Origin: an uncultured Pirellulaceae bacterium
GTDB taxonomy: Bacteria; Planctomycetota; Planctomycetia; Pirellulales; Pirellulaceae
Direction: 5' to 3'
Length of the DNA: 51,134 bases
Assembly: GCA_938036435.1 (NCBI GenBank)
Contig: CALHPU010000073.1
Location: forward strand, 1-51,134
Part shown: positions 18,425-27,486 of the stretch, piece after piece
Layout of the letters: every line of letters begins with the position of its first letter
Position numbering within the stretch: position 1 is the stretch's first letter
Notes under the pieces: model-generated
Database searches by the model: none
What the model saw: only the letters and a program-made list of their open reading frames with translations
Told to the model about the DNA's origin: nothing
Translations under genes and position numbers: made by a program

Positions 18425-21175
18425 ATGCAGATTAACGACGTAGGTGCGCGGCGAATGAAAAAGCAATCCAACGAAGTCGGCATTGTAACCAGATCTCCTC
18501 GGGCGGCCTTTTGCTTCTGCGGATTAAGGACGCTTGTCTCGGTAGTGTTACTTGCGGTGATCACGTTAGCCGACAGCAACCTCCTCACGTTGCAGGGCCA
18601 GCAAAAGACGATCTACTTGGCTCCCGATGATCACACGGACTATTTTTGGACGGCCGATGACGTACAGTACCGGGCTGCATTCATCGAAACTCTGGACTAC
18701 TACATTGATCAAATCGACCAAACACAAAACGATCCCGAACCGTTTCAGGCGCGATGGAATTGTGACGGCACGCTTTGGCTGTGGGAGTACGAGCATAATA
18801 AATCAGTGGCCGAATTTAAGAAGTTGATGAACCGTGTAGCGGACGGCCATATTTCATGTCCGCTTAACGCTTTGGTTTCAACCTATGGGGCTCAACCGGC
18901 TGAAGCGGTGCTGCGCGGGATGTATTATGCGGGCGATTTAGAGCGTCGATTTGACGTGCGATTTCCCATGGCCGTTTCGATGGAGAATCAAACATTGCCT
19001 CAAGGGCTAGGAGCGCTCTGGGCAGGTGCTGGTGCTCGGTATTCTTGGAAAGGTGTGTGTGGATGCGCGACGAAGATGCCGTATGCTGACCTCCAACGGC
19101 GCGACCACGAAGTGTACTGGTGGCGTGGTTTGGACGGCAGCCGGATTTTAATGAAATGGTATTCGTTGGGAGACAGCAACGAGTCGCTTGGAGGGTACGC
19201 CGAGGCGCGAAAGCCAAATGAGGCAGTAGCTTTCATCAATCAAAACACAGCCTTTCAGCAACGACATCCGTGGCGGACGTTTGGTTTGTTTGGGTACGGT
19301 TGGGACGATCTGAAAACGCTCTCCGATCGCTTCCCAAAAGACGCGCGGCGGCTGACTAATAAGAGTCAGAAAGCTGTTGTCTCTAACATGGAAGATTACT
19401 TTCGCGATTTCGAAAGGCAATATGGAGGCCAGATTCCTGTTGAGTCACGTGCTTACGGAAATGAATGGGATTTGTTGTGCGTTTCGATGGCAGAACAAAC
19501 TGCGCGCGTGCGACGAGCGGTTGAAAAATTGAGAGCCGCCGAAGCGATTGCCGTTTTTGTTGCTAGAGAGGATCCGGAGTTCTGGAACAGAAGGAAACCA
19601 CAGCGTGATCTGGCACACCTGAATCTTGGGTTGTATTGGGAACACGATTGGACCAGCGACTCCACAGAACAGTTGCGGCAAAAGCGTGCGGCATGGCAGA
19701 AGAAACTTGCCGACCAGATCTCAACCTACGTGGATGAACTTTACGCAGATGGTTTGGCTGTGGTCGGCGGTATGATGCGACCTGTCGATTCAGATGGAAA
19801 CGACAGACTGACCAGAGAATCTTTCGCGGTATTCAACCCGCTGGGGCATACGCGATCTGGCTTGGTGGAAGTGTTGGTTTCCAGTGAAGCGGTTGTCGAT
19901 GTCGTCGAACCGAAAAGTGGTAGGTCATTACCGTGGTATCGGCAACCAAACGCGCCTAACCTATTGTTGGTTGAAGTTGAATCGGTTCCCGCGATGGGGG
20001 CCAAAGTGATTGAGGTGAATCAGGGCGTCACACCGGAAGTTCGGTCGGCGGTAACAAGCGTAAGTGCTGAAAAACAAACCGTGTTGGAGAATCAGAAGCT
20101 ACGTGTCACGATCTCCGGCGGGAGGATTTCTGGAATGTTTTCCAAAACGCTCGGTCGGGAATTGGCCGGCCCGCGTGGCTTGAATGTTTTGGTGGATGAA
20201 CTGGCCGGTTTGCAAGTTCCGCTAAATGTTTCGTCTGTTCGAAAGACCGCGCGAAATTCCGTAACGATCGTTTTTGACCAGCCAATCTCCCGATCGGTTA
20301 CTGTTTCCTTAAGTGGGGAAAACGACTGGATTGATATCGAAAATCGAATAGACCAGAATTTTTCGAAGACGCTTTCTTGGGCGTTCGATTTTGCGGCTTC
20401 CGATAACCTTCAGCTACACCACGAAGAAGTCGGCGCGATACTTCGCGGCGAAATCGAGTCGCGTGGTGGTCACTATGCCGGGCGCAATGCACGCTACGAC
20501 TGGTTGACAGCGGGCCACTTTGTCAATCTGTCAGACGATGTGGCGGAAGTAACCGTGAGTAATCTTGACTGCTGCTTTTTCAAGTTTGGCGATAGTACGC
20601 CCCGAAAGCTCGACACAAAACACGCGCGGTTGCGTTTTCTGATTGGGGGACAAGTTGACGGCCCAAAACTTGGCATTCGCAGCCAGAACGGAGACAGTAG
20701 TTTTATGCAGCGTTTTTCAATTGGCGTAGGTGCGTTAGGCAAGAAAGTGCGTGAGCCTATGGCGTGGGCTTTGGAGAGAACCAATCCTCTGGTCGCGATA
20801 CCGCTAGGAGAAGCGTCGCCGGGCAATGGCGAGCGGTTGACCAATCCATTGGAGCCTTTGGTAGAAGTTGGTCAGCGAAATAAAGATCTGCCAAACTCTG
20901 TGATGCTGTGGGCTTTGAAACCCCCGGAGGATTCCGGTTCAAATAAATCTAGGAGTTTTGTGCTTCGTGTATGGAACGTTGCCAATGAATCACGTGAGGC
21001 GGTGGTTAAGGTCAAGGGACTGGCAAGCGCTCAGCCCATCACGCACATTGAAACGCCGTTAGATCCAGTGCGAAGCGTTGCGGGAGAAGAAATCAAAATC
21101 GTTCTCGGCGAGCGGTTCTCGGTCAAACTGGCGGGCCAGCAGATGATGACATTTTTAGTCGAACTTGCAGATTAA
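18425..21175 (+). CDS. Exported GH38-like (alpha-mannosidase-type) protein
   Basis: A 916-residue protein with an N-terminal membrane/signal segment (LRTLVSVVLLAVITLA). It resembles family 38 alpha-mannosidases: the N-terminal barrel opens with LAPDDHTDYFW, giving the H70-x-D72 zinc motif of the family, and WNCDGTLWLWEY follows. The helical bundle and the C-terminal beta-sandwich domains (about 470-916) also fit in length. At the place where GH38 has the nucleophile and zinc ligand Asp (as in W-A-I-D-P-F-G), this protein reads MAVSMENQT, so the Asp is absent or displaced to Glu187. An in-frame ATG at 18455 is an alternative start. Activity is therefore uncertain; a divergent glycosidase or lyase is possible. 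Confidence 0.75.
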   Translation: MQINDVGARRMKKQSNEVGIVTRSPRAAFCFCGLRTLVSVVLLAVITLADSNLLTLQGQQKTIYLAPDDHTDYFWTADDVQYRAAFIETLDYYIDQIDQTQNDPEPFQARWNCDGTLWLWEYEHNKSVAEFKKLMNRVADGHISCPLNALVSTYGAQPAEAVLRGMYYAGDLERRFDVRFPMAVSMENQTLPQGLGALWAGAGARYSWKGVCGCATKMPYADLQRRDHEVYWWRGLDGSRILMKWYSLGDSNESLGGYAEARKPNEAVAFINQNTAFQQRHPWRTFGLFGYGWDDLKTLSDRFPKDARRLTNKSQKAVVSNMEDYFRDFERQYGGQIPVESRAYGNEWDLLCVSMAEQTARVRRAVEKLRAAEAIAVFVAREDPEFWNRRKPQRDLAHLNLGLYWEHDWTSDSTEQLRQKRAAWQKKLADQISTYVDELYADGLAVVGGMMRPVDSDGNDRLTRESFAVFNPLGHTRSGLVEVLVSSEAVVDVVEPKSGRSLPWYRQPNAPNLLLVEVESVPAMGAKVIEVNQGVTPEVRSAVTSVSAEKQTVLENQKLRVTISGGRISGMFSKTLGRELAGPRGLNVLVDELAGLQVPLNVSSVRKTARNSVTIVFDQPISRSVTVSLSGENDWIDIENRIDQNFSKTLSWAFDFAASDNLQLHHEEVGAILRGEIESRGGHYAGRNARYDWLTAGHFVNLSDDVAEVTVSNLDCCFFKFGDSTPRKLDTKHARLRFLIGGQVDGPKLGIRSQNGDSSFMQRFSIGVGALGKKVREPMAWALERTNPLVAIPLGEASPGNGERLTNPLEPLVEVGQRNKDLPNSVMLWALKPPEDSGSNKSRSFVLRVWNVANESREAVVKVKGLASAQPITHIETPLDPVRSVAGEEIKIVLGERFSVKLAGQQMMTFLVELAD

Positions 21176-21209
21176 AATTTGAGATGAGGTACTCAGGTCT
21201 AACACTGGT

Positions 21210-23666
21210 CTAGCGCGTGCTGGAAGTTCCACGGGCAGCACCGTCGGCGATACGTGCTGATGGTTGTTCGACAGGCGACGTCAAATAGACGTGTCGCGCT
21301 GATTCATGTTTTGAAATGCGTATGTTCCAGTCTAGTGCTTTGCGAAGTTCATCAATGTGATCTGGTGTGGAGACCAAAATCGCATTCGGATGTGCTTTCA
21401 GATATTCTGCGGCTTTGTAGGTTTCTGTTTCTGGAAAATGCTTGATCGGTAAATCTCCCAACAGCAATTGCGGTGCAAAATTGTCTCGGGCGAAGAAGAC
21501 AACTTGCTTACCTAAAAATTCGTTTTGCTGCTTCATCTGCGCAACACTGTTCTGGATCGAGCGTGTTTGCGAAACTGCCGGAATGATTCGGTGTGCGATC
21601 AGTGAGGAAAGGAATAAAGCCAGCAAGCAGTTGGCCGACCAAGATATCGCTGGATGAGTGCGACGATTGCAGGCGATGGCCGTGACGAGAACGGTCAGTG
21701 CGGCTGACCACATCATAAACGCTTTTGAAGCGGTCGCCGATGGAAGTGCGTACAGCATAACAACGCTGACCACTGCGATCCAAAAGGCCATGTTCAATCC
21801 AAGCTTAACTGGCAAACGCCGGTAGAATGTCGGAATCGGATTGTTCTTGAAATTCAACCAAGTTCGAGGACTGAGGTTGAGGGAAGTGTCTTCGGATTTG
21901 AGACGCTCAAAGATGTTGACGTCTAAGATCGCGCCGATCAACAGGCATAAGGTGGGGATGGCGGGGAAGATGTAGGTCGGTAATTTCGCTTGGGAAAGAG
22001 AAAAGAACACGAACAGCCAAAGCGGCACAATCAATAGGTAGCCATGTGCTTGGGAACGTAGAACGCGGACTTCGGGTTTCCGTGTTGCGAGAAATTTTAT
22101 TGCTGTCCAAAGGAGTTGCGACGCGGGAAACATCACGACCAAGATCACAGGCACGAAAAACCAAAAGGGCTGTCGGTGATTGAAGGCCGTCGTGAATCTT
22201 ACGAAGTTGTGCTTCCAAAGAAAGTGCGTCACAAAATCAGGAGTGGCGATCATGGTACCGATATACCAAGGACCTGCGATCAGCAAACAGGGAATGGCCC
22301 AGTAGGCGATTCGGCGAGTCTTGTTGAAGATGGGCGTTCCGGTCAACCAAGAAAACAAGATGACCGGCGGCAGACAAATCACCAACATCACAGGACCTTT
22401 GGACAGTAGCCCTAAACCAGTACAAATACCAGCGACAATCCACCAAGCTTTGCGAAAGCGTCCGTCAAAACTCCCTGTATAAACACTCAGTACCGTCGCT
22501 GTCGCAAAAAGAGTCAGCGCGCTGTCCATCGTTAAAAAGCGACCGGCAAATGGGATGCCGCAGCTAAGCAGTGTCAGCATTGCTCCCATCCAAGCTGCTC
22601 GAAAACCAACAATACGTTTCCCGGCAAAAAGAACGACGATGATACAGGCCATCATCATGATCACCCCTGGCATGCGGGATGCCACTGCGCTGATGCCAAG
22701 CATCTGGTAACTGAGCGCTGTCGCCCATGCCATCAAGGGCGGTTTGTCCCAGTAGTGGGTCTGGTTCAGCTCCAACGCCATCCACTGGTTGTTCTCGAGG
22801 ACGTTCAACGCAATTTGCGCATTGCGGGTTTCGTCCGGTTCGAACAGGGGATAGTTAAGCTGAAAGCCAAGCACCGAAGCGCTTGTGATGAGGAGAATAC
22901 TCCATGCCACCACACGTTTCAGTTTTGCACCGGCTCCCATCGAGCGACTGCTCTGATAGTTGCCGCCAAGCTTCGGAAACATCGTGTCGCGGAACCAAAA
23001 TTGAACAGCGCTCGTGAATGCCGCTGTTACTGTACTTGAATTTACCTTCATTGGGTGATTCGGATCCGCGCTAAGCTGGCGCGGTAATGAGACCGCAGGC
23101 GATGCGGGATTAAATTGAGCGCGAAGACAAGCGTCGAGGCGAATGGCGGAGGCTATCTTCCACGTTGAATTGTTCGTGTGAGTAAGACGCATTGTTGAGT
23201 TGACAATGGTCTTGATCGTGTTTGGTTGGTTGTCGATAAAGATCGCTGTTGGCATCAAAGCGGAAACGGGATGCTTGAACAGCAGCCTTGACAACATGCT
23301 GAAGAACCAGATCAACAGCTTGGTCAATCGCCGGGCCGGTGCATCGCCGGGCCAGTAGATGCACTGGACGGGATTATGGTCCAGCTGCTTTTCCGCCCAC
23401 CGCCATTGGTCAGCATCGATAAGCGCGTTGTCGTCAAGGATGATGATCGTATCGTGTATTGATTTCCGCAGTCCTTCTCTCAACGTTGTGCACAATTGAC
23501 TGCGCTGAGGAGTGGTTGTTTCGGCTGAAAGCGTGGGGTCAATACGGAGAAAATCTGCACTCCATTGGTTCTCTTTTGCTGCCTTGTCCGCTAGGTCTGT
23601 GATTTGAGCGGCGTGTTCTCGACCAGCGGTGATGACGATGGATACTTTTCTGAAACGCTGATTCAT
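21210..23666 (-). CDS. Membrane glycosyltransferase, ArnT/GT39-like, with N-terminal GT2-like domain
   Basis: An 818-residue protein. From about residue 245 it is a polytopic GT-C transferase of the PMT/ArnT/GT83 kind, which takes sugar from a polyprenyl-phosphate donor: the first loop has YPLFEPDETRNAQIA (the acidic D-E pair near residue 278) and then YWDKPPLMAWATALSY, both typical. About ten hydrophobic segments follow, then a soluble C-terminal part. Residues 1-240 look like a worn GT2 fold (VSIVITAG start, TIIILDDNALIDADQW in the DxD position), probably without activity. ATG at 23666. A divergent PAP2 phosphatase gene next to it fits polyprenyl-phosphate chemistry. The acceptor (lipid, glycan or protein) is not known. 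Confidence 0.82.
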   Translation of the reverse strand: MNQRFRKVSIVITAGREHAAQITDLADKAAKENQWSADFLRIDPTLSAETTTPQRSQLCTTLREGLRKSIHDTIIILDDNALIDADQWRWAEKQLDHNPVQCIYWPGDAPARRLTKLLIWFFSMLSRLLFKHPVSALMPTAIFIDNQPNTIKTIVNSTMRLTHTNNSTWKIASAIRLDACLRAQFNPASPAVSLPRQLSADPNHPMKVNSSTVTAAFTSAVQFWFRDTMFPKLGGNYQSSRSMGAGAKLKRVVAWSILLITSASVLGFQLNYPLFEPDETRNAQIALNVLENNQWMALELNQTHYWDKPPLMAWATALSYQMLGISAVASRMPGVIMMMACIIVVLFAGKRIVGFRAAWMGAMLTLLSCGIPFAGRFLTMDSALTLFATATVLSVYTGSFDGRFRKAWWIVAGICTGLGLLSKGPVMLVICLPPVILFSWLTGTPIFNKTRRIAYWAIPCLLIAGPWYIGTMIATPDFVTHFLWKHNFVRFTTAFNHRQPFWFFVPVILVVMFPASQLLWTAIKFLATRKPEVRVLRSQAHGYLLIVPLWLFVFFSLSQAKLPTYIFPAIPTLCLLIGAILDVNIFERLKSEDTSLNLSPRTWLNFKNNPIPTFYRRLPVKLGLNMAFWIAVVSVVMLYALPSATASKAFMMWSAALTVLVTAIACNRRTHPAISWSANCLLALFLSSLIAHRIIPAVSQTRSIQNSVAQMKQQNEFLGKQVVFFARDNFAPQLLLGDLPIKHFPETETYKAAEYLKAHPNAILVSTPDHIDELRKALDWNIRISKHESARHVYLTSPVEQPSARIADGAARGTSSTR

Positions 23667-23827
23667 TTGGTGTGGCGGCTTGAGGAGTGGAAATAGACGG
23701 CAATTACGGGCGCAGAAGTTTCCAAAAAGATGTGTTCGTATTTGGCGAGACGATAAAGATTGCCAGCAAACTGGTCAATTCCAATCTGGCGTGGCAGGAG
23801 AGTGTGCGGATTGATATTGTCTGGGAA

Positions 23828-24511
23828 ATGTCCGCTTCGCCATTAAAAAAACGTTTCTTGAATTCTGCGATGATCGGGTTGCTGGTCGTGTTGGCGTTCG
23901 CCGGCGCGGTGTCAAGCATCGACGCACTGGCTCTCAGTTTATTTTGTAGTGAGGGACAACCCGGTGATGTGAAGAAACTGATCGCAATGTTTGAGATCTT
24001 TGGGCATGGAACGGGCGTTCTCGTGGTTGCTTTGTTGGTATATGTTCTTGATCCTGACGGTGTTCGGCGATCACTGAAGGTGTTGGCCTGTGGTTTTCTA
24101 GCCGGGTTGGCGGTGGTCTGTGTTAAACCGTTTCTGATCCGCGTGCGGCCTTCTAAATTGGACATGCTGTTTGAGGATGCTGTGGCGATTGAAAGCAAGA
24201 TTGGGTTTCAGTGGTCGGCTGATTTTTCAGCCAAATCGACCGATGCTGCCAGCGGATTCTTTCATGATGCGCTTCATTCGTTTCCCTCAGGGCACACCGC
24301 AACGGCCTGTGCGTTGGCATGGTGTTTAAGTCGAATGTATCCCAATGGTCGATTTGTATTCTGGGGCTTTGCCGCAATGGTGGCGGCCCAGCGTTTGTTC
24401 GCTCAGGCGCACTATCTATCCGATACGATTGCCGGAGCAATAATCGGGGTTTTGGTTGCCACAATGGTTAATCGTTTTTGGGTCGAAGCTATCCCGTCAC
24501 CTGTTGAGTGA
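23828..24511 (+). CDS. PAP2-family membrane phosphatase
   Basis: Integral membrane phosphatase of the type-2 phosphatidic acid phosphatase family. All three motifs are present: K-x6-R-P in VKPFLIRVRPSK, SFPSGHTATACALAW, and R-x5-H-x3-D in QRLFAQAHYLSDTIAGA. Five to six hydrophobic segments are visible. Likely substrates are phospholipid or polyprenyl pyrophosphates, in keeping with the divergent ArnT-like gene. ATG at 23828 gives MSASPLKKRF just before the first membrane helix. The frame is open to a GTG at 23687, but that would leave only 20 bp to the divergent gene and add 47 residues without family features. The stop TGA directly abuts the stop of the next, opposing gene. Confidence 0.88.
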   Translation: MSASPLKKRFLNSAMIGLLVVLAFAGAVSSIDALALSLFCSEGQPGDVKKLIAMFEIFGHGTGVLVVALLVYVLDPDGVRRSLKVLACGFLAGLAVVCVKPFLIRVRPSKLDMLFEDAVAIESKIGFQWSADFSAKSTDAASGFFHDALHSFPSGHTATACALAWCLSRMYPNGRFVFWGFAAMVAAQRLFAQAHYLSDTIAGAIIGVLVATMVNRFWVEAIPSPVE

Positions 24512-25750
24512 TCAGAACCTAAACGTTCCTCCAAAATAGGCACCGCTGAAATAGAGACTGCCGGTTTGAATTTGGTTAGCATCGCTAAATGCACTGATTG
24601 AACTGCTCTGGTCTGGACTGAGAGCGACAGAGGTCAAGAGCAGGCCCTCGTATCCTGCCCGTAGCGTAAGTCCATCAAGGGCCCGATAAGCTACTCCCCC
24701 ACTGAAGCTGAAGAATCCTGTATTGGTATCTTCTTCGGTTTGAGTGTTGTTGTTGGAAGTTCGAGAGTCCACGGTGATTCGGTTGAATCCGTAACCGGCA
24801 TCCACTCCACCCTCAAGATAGACTTGGTTGACAATTGGTCGGTACAGGCGAGCCATTATTTGTCCCCCGAATATTCTGTTCTCTGTTGTTGAGAAGAATC
24901 CACTTACGTCCGTGGCAGTAGTGGCAGTGGTAGAGTTGGGGTCTTCGATAAACTCGATGTCGAATTCTTCCTCGAGCTTGATGTATCGCATGCCGAATCC
25001 TATTCTCAGTCGCTCACCTGTTCGCCGCCAAACGTTAGCCTCGAGGTTGCTTAGCTCAGATCGATAGATGGCTTCGTAAGAGTCCGCAGGTTCAGTGGGG
25101 ATGCCGCCGAAAAATCCGGGGGTGATTCCTTCTCCCTCAAGGGCTAGTGATCCATTAAAGTCTTCGAACTGGTAGTACACTAGCTCAAATCCTGTTCCGC
25201 CGTCGTCTGCGATCATGAACCGATAGCGTAGCGTTGTATCGTTTCCTGGATCGATATCGGCTAAGCTAAATGTTTCTCCTGCATCGTTGATCGCGAAAAA
25301 ATTGTCCGCTGCTGCACCTCGAGTGAAGTACAGGTAATCAATGCCAAGCTGTAAATGTAAACGTCCGTCGTACCAACGATCGTTGGTTGCAGTAGGTGAT
25401 TCCCACAGTTGGCTAGCGTTACTGCCTCGCCACCGGGGCAGTGGTTGCGGTGGCGGCACGCTCTGTTGTAGCGACGCCAGCGGTTGCGGCGGAGGCGTCT
25501 TTCCGAAGATCTCCACATGCGCGAGACTTGTGGCACCGTTTGGAACCTGTTTGGAAGTCGATGCTTTGGAAAAACCTGTGGAGGGCTTGTCGGGCTGAAC
25601 GATCCAGTCATCGCTAGGTTCGAACTCCCCTACGATATCCGTGTACACCGACCCATTTGAGGGTTGGTACGGACTTGAGGCTGTTTGAGCTTGAACGGAG
25701 TGGGCTGCCAGAATCAATACCACCATTAGGATGGGTTGTAGGCACTTCAT
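24512..25750 (-). CDS. Outer-membrane beta-barrel protein
   Basis: A 412-residue protein with a signal peptide (ILMVVLILAAHSVQAQ). Residues 30-125 are Pro/Ser-rich and probably periplasmic or surface linker. From about 130 it alternates short amphipathic strands (LHLQLGIDYLYFTRG, TLRYRFMIADDGGTGFELVYYQFED, LRIGFGMRYIKLEEEFDIEFIED, VYLEGGVDAGYGFNRITVDS). It ends in aromatic FSGAYFGGTFRF with a terminal Phe, as expected for BAM-assembled barrels. The size fits 10-14 strands. It shares no stop-to-stop gap with the PAP2 gene. Planctomycete relatives are known as uncharacterised barrels. Transport or adhesion role unknown. Confidence 0.75.
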   Translation of the reverse strand: MKCLQPILMVVLILAAHSVQAQTASSPYQPSNGSVYTDIVGEFEPSDDWIVQPDKPSTGFSKASTSKQVPNGATSLAHVEIFGKTPPPQPLASLQQSVPPPQPLPRWRGSNASQLWESPTATNDRWYDGRLHLQLGIDYLYFTRGAAADNFFAINDAGETFSLADIDPGNDTTLRYRFMIADDGGTGFELVYYQFEDFNGSLALEGEGITPGFFGGIPTEPADSYEAIYRSELSNLEANVWRRTGERLRIGFGMRYIKLEEEFDIEFIEDPNSTTATTATDVSGFFSTTENRIFGGQIMARLYRPIVNQVYLEGGVDAGYGFNRITVDSRTSNNNTQTEEDTNTGFFSFSGGVAYRALDGLTLRAGYEGLLLTSVALSPDQSSSISAFSDANQIQTGSLYFSGAYFGGTFRF

Positions 25751-26366
25751 GGATCTGTCCGGTGGCTAGGTATAATCGTCTCAGTAAGTCTTCAGCAGTC
25801 TTGTCCAGCCTCGTGCCGGCAAGCGTTTGCTCGTGACATGCGTTTCATCCTGAGTATCCGTATCGACCCAGATGAGCGCTCCCTGAATCATATTGAGAAC
25901 AGCCGCTTTTATCGGAACCGCCGTGAGAAGCATTATGAACGTTAAAGCTGTTTTAATTTGTAACGGTTATGCGGCTAATACCTGCTTCGTAGCCGCTCTT
26001 TACCCTATCGAATTGTTAGAGTTTGCCACTTAAGGAAGTCAGGTCACTATCAATGACTTCTAAGGTTGTGTAGCCTCGCAGAAGTTGACCCAGTCAGATG
26101 CAGTGTGAGCGCAGTGGTCTCCGCACAAAAACGGGGCTCTGAGATTTGGCCGCAAACCCTTTTAATAGGGCTATTCGGTACCCGAAGTTGATTGACGGAA
26201 GCTGGAGTCCAATTAAACTGGGGCAAGATATTCGACCACGCAAGCGACGCGTTTTTCTTGCAATCGCCCAAACGTGTTTCTTGTATTCAATTTACTCCTT
26301 CGCCCCGCGATCCCATTCACGACGCGGCAAGCCGACTAGCCCGTCCAATAAGTATTAAGTATCACT
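25751..26366. other. 616-bp divergent intergenic region with two matched hairpins
   Basis: No gene is supported. Two perfect 7-bp dyads, each with a 12-base loop, lie 39 bp apart: GCGGCTA/TAGCCGC at 25971-25996 and GAAGTCA/TGACTTC at 26035-26060. They could be operators, a small RNA or leader structures for the epimerase gene at 26367. Short open frames here (for example 26146-26358) have no family features. Confidence 0.35.
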
Positions 26367-27443
26367 ATGAGCATCGCGATTGTTACCGGTTCAGCTGGCC
26401 TAATTGGCTCTGAAGCATCCCGTCATTTTGCTAAACAAGGTTTGACCGTCGTCGGTATAGATAACGACATGCGTGCCGAGTTTTTTGGAGCAGAAGCTTC
26501 AACCCAGTGGCAACAGAATCAACTAATGGAAGAGTTGGGTGACTCCTATGTTCACGTCAACGGCGACATCCGCGACGATGACATGATGGAACAGCTGTTC
26601 AAAAAATACAACACGGACATCAAGTTGATTGTTCACACTGCCGCGCAGCCTTCTCATGATTGGGCTGCTCGGGATCCCAAGAAAGACTTTACGGTCAACG
26701 CCAACGGCACTTTAAATCTTCTGGAAAACACTCGTCAGCATGCACCCAAGGCAGTGTTTATCTTTACTTCGACTAACAAGGTCTATGGAGACACACCCAA
26801 CCGTCTACCGCTGGTCGAGCAAGATCTGCGTTGGGAAATTGATCCTTCTCATGAATTTAACAATGGAATCCCCGAAAGCATGTCAATCGACAGTTGCATG
26901 CACAGCCTTTTTGGTGCGTCGAAAGTTGCGGCCGATGTGCTGGTTCAAGAGTACGGCAAGTACTTTGATATGAATACTGCTGCCTTCCGTGGTGGCTGCC
27001 TGACTGGCCCCAACCACAGTGGAACACAGCTGCACGGTTTCTTGGCTTACCTTATGAAGTGCACAATGTCGGGGAATCCCTATACAGTTTTTGGGTACAA
27101 AGGCAAACAAGTTCGAGATAATATTCACAGTTACGATCTGATTCAGGCCTTTGATCATTTTTACAGAGCGCCTCGGTCTGGTGAAGTCTACAATATTGGC
27201 GGTAGCCGATTTAGTAATTGCTCAATGCTAGAAGCCATTGAGATGTGCGAGGAGATTACCGATCGCAAATTGGAGCACACTTACAAAGAAGACAATCGGA
27301 TGGGGGATCACATCTGGTACGTAAGTGATGTTAGCAAATTCCAGTCGCATTATCCGGACTGGAAGTTGACAAAGAACGTTAAGACGATTCTCACGGAAAT
27401 CTACGAGCACAATACGACTCGTTGGGAAGAAACGGTTGCCTAA
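26367..27443 (+). CDS. NAD-dependent sugar epimerase, CDP-paratose 2-epimerase (RfbE)-like
   Basis: Extended short-chain dehydrogenase/reductase acting on a nucleotide sugar. Rossmann motif GSAGLIG at residues 8-14; [11 protein letters not shown] follows and is typical of the CDP-tyvelose/paratose 2-epimerase clade. The Ser/Thr strand is [12 protein letters not shown]. The Tyr-x3-Lys pair reads F182-G-A-S-K186, with Phe in place of the catalytic Tyr. The C-terminal part has [29 protein letters not shown] and [13 protein letters not shown], all conserved as I know this clade. 358 residues is full length. ATG at 26367, with the glycosyltransferase gene 43 bp downstream. Probably makes a deoxysugar or branched sugar for a surface glycan; the exact substrate is inferred. 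Confidence 0.8.
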   Translation: MSIAIVTGSAGLIGSEASRHFAKQGLTVVGIDNDMRAEFFGAEASTQWQQNQLMEELGDSYVHVNGDIRDDDMMEQLFKKYNTDIKLIVHTAAQPSHDWAARDPKKDFTVNANGTLNLLENTRQHAPKAVFIFTSTNKVYGDTPNRLPLVEQDLRWEIDPSHEFNNGIPESMSIDSCMHSLFGASKVAADVLVQEYGKYFDMNTAAFRGGCLTGPNHSGTQLHGFLAYLMKCTMSGNPYTVFGYKGKQVRDNIHSYDLIQAFDHFYRAPRSGEVYNIGGSRFSNCSMLEAIEMCEEITDRKLEHTYKEDNRMGDHIWYVSDVSKFQSHYPDWKLTKNVKTILTEIYEHNTTRWEETVA

Positions 27444-27486
27444 TTTTGCTCCTTTCTTGCTTCTGCCGATCTGTTCTGGATTCTAA

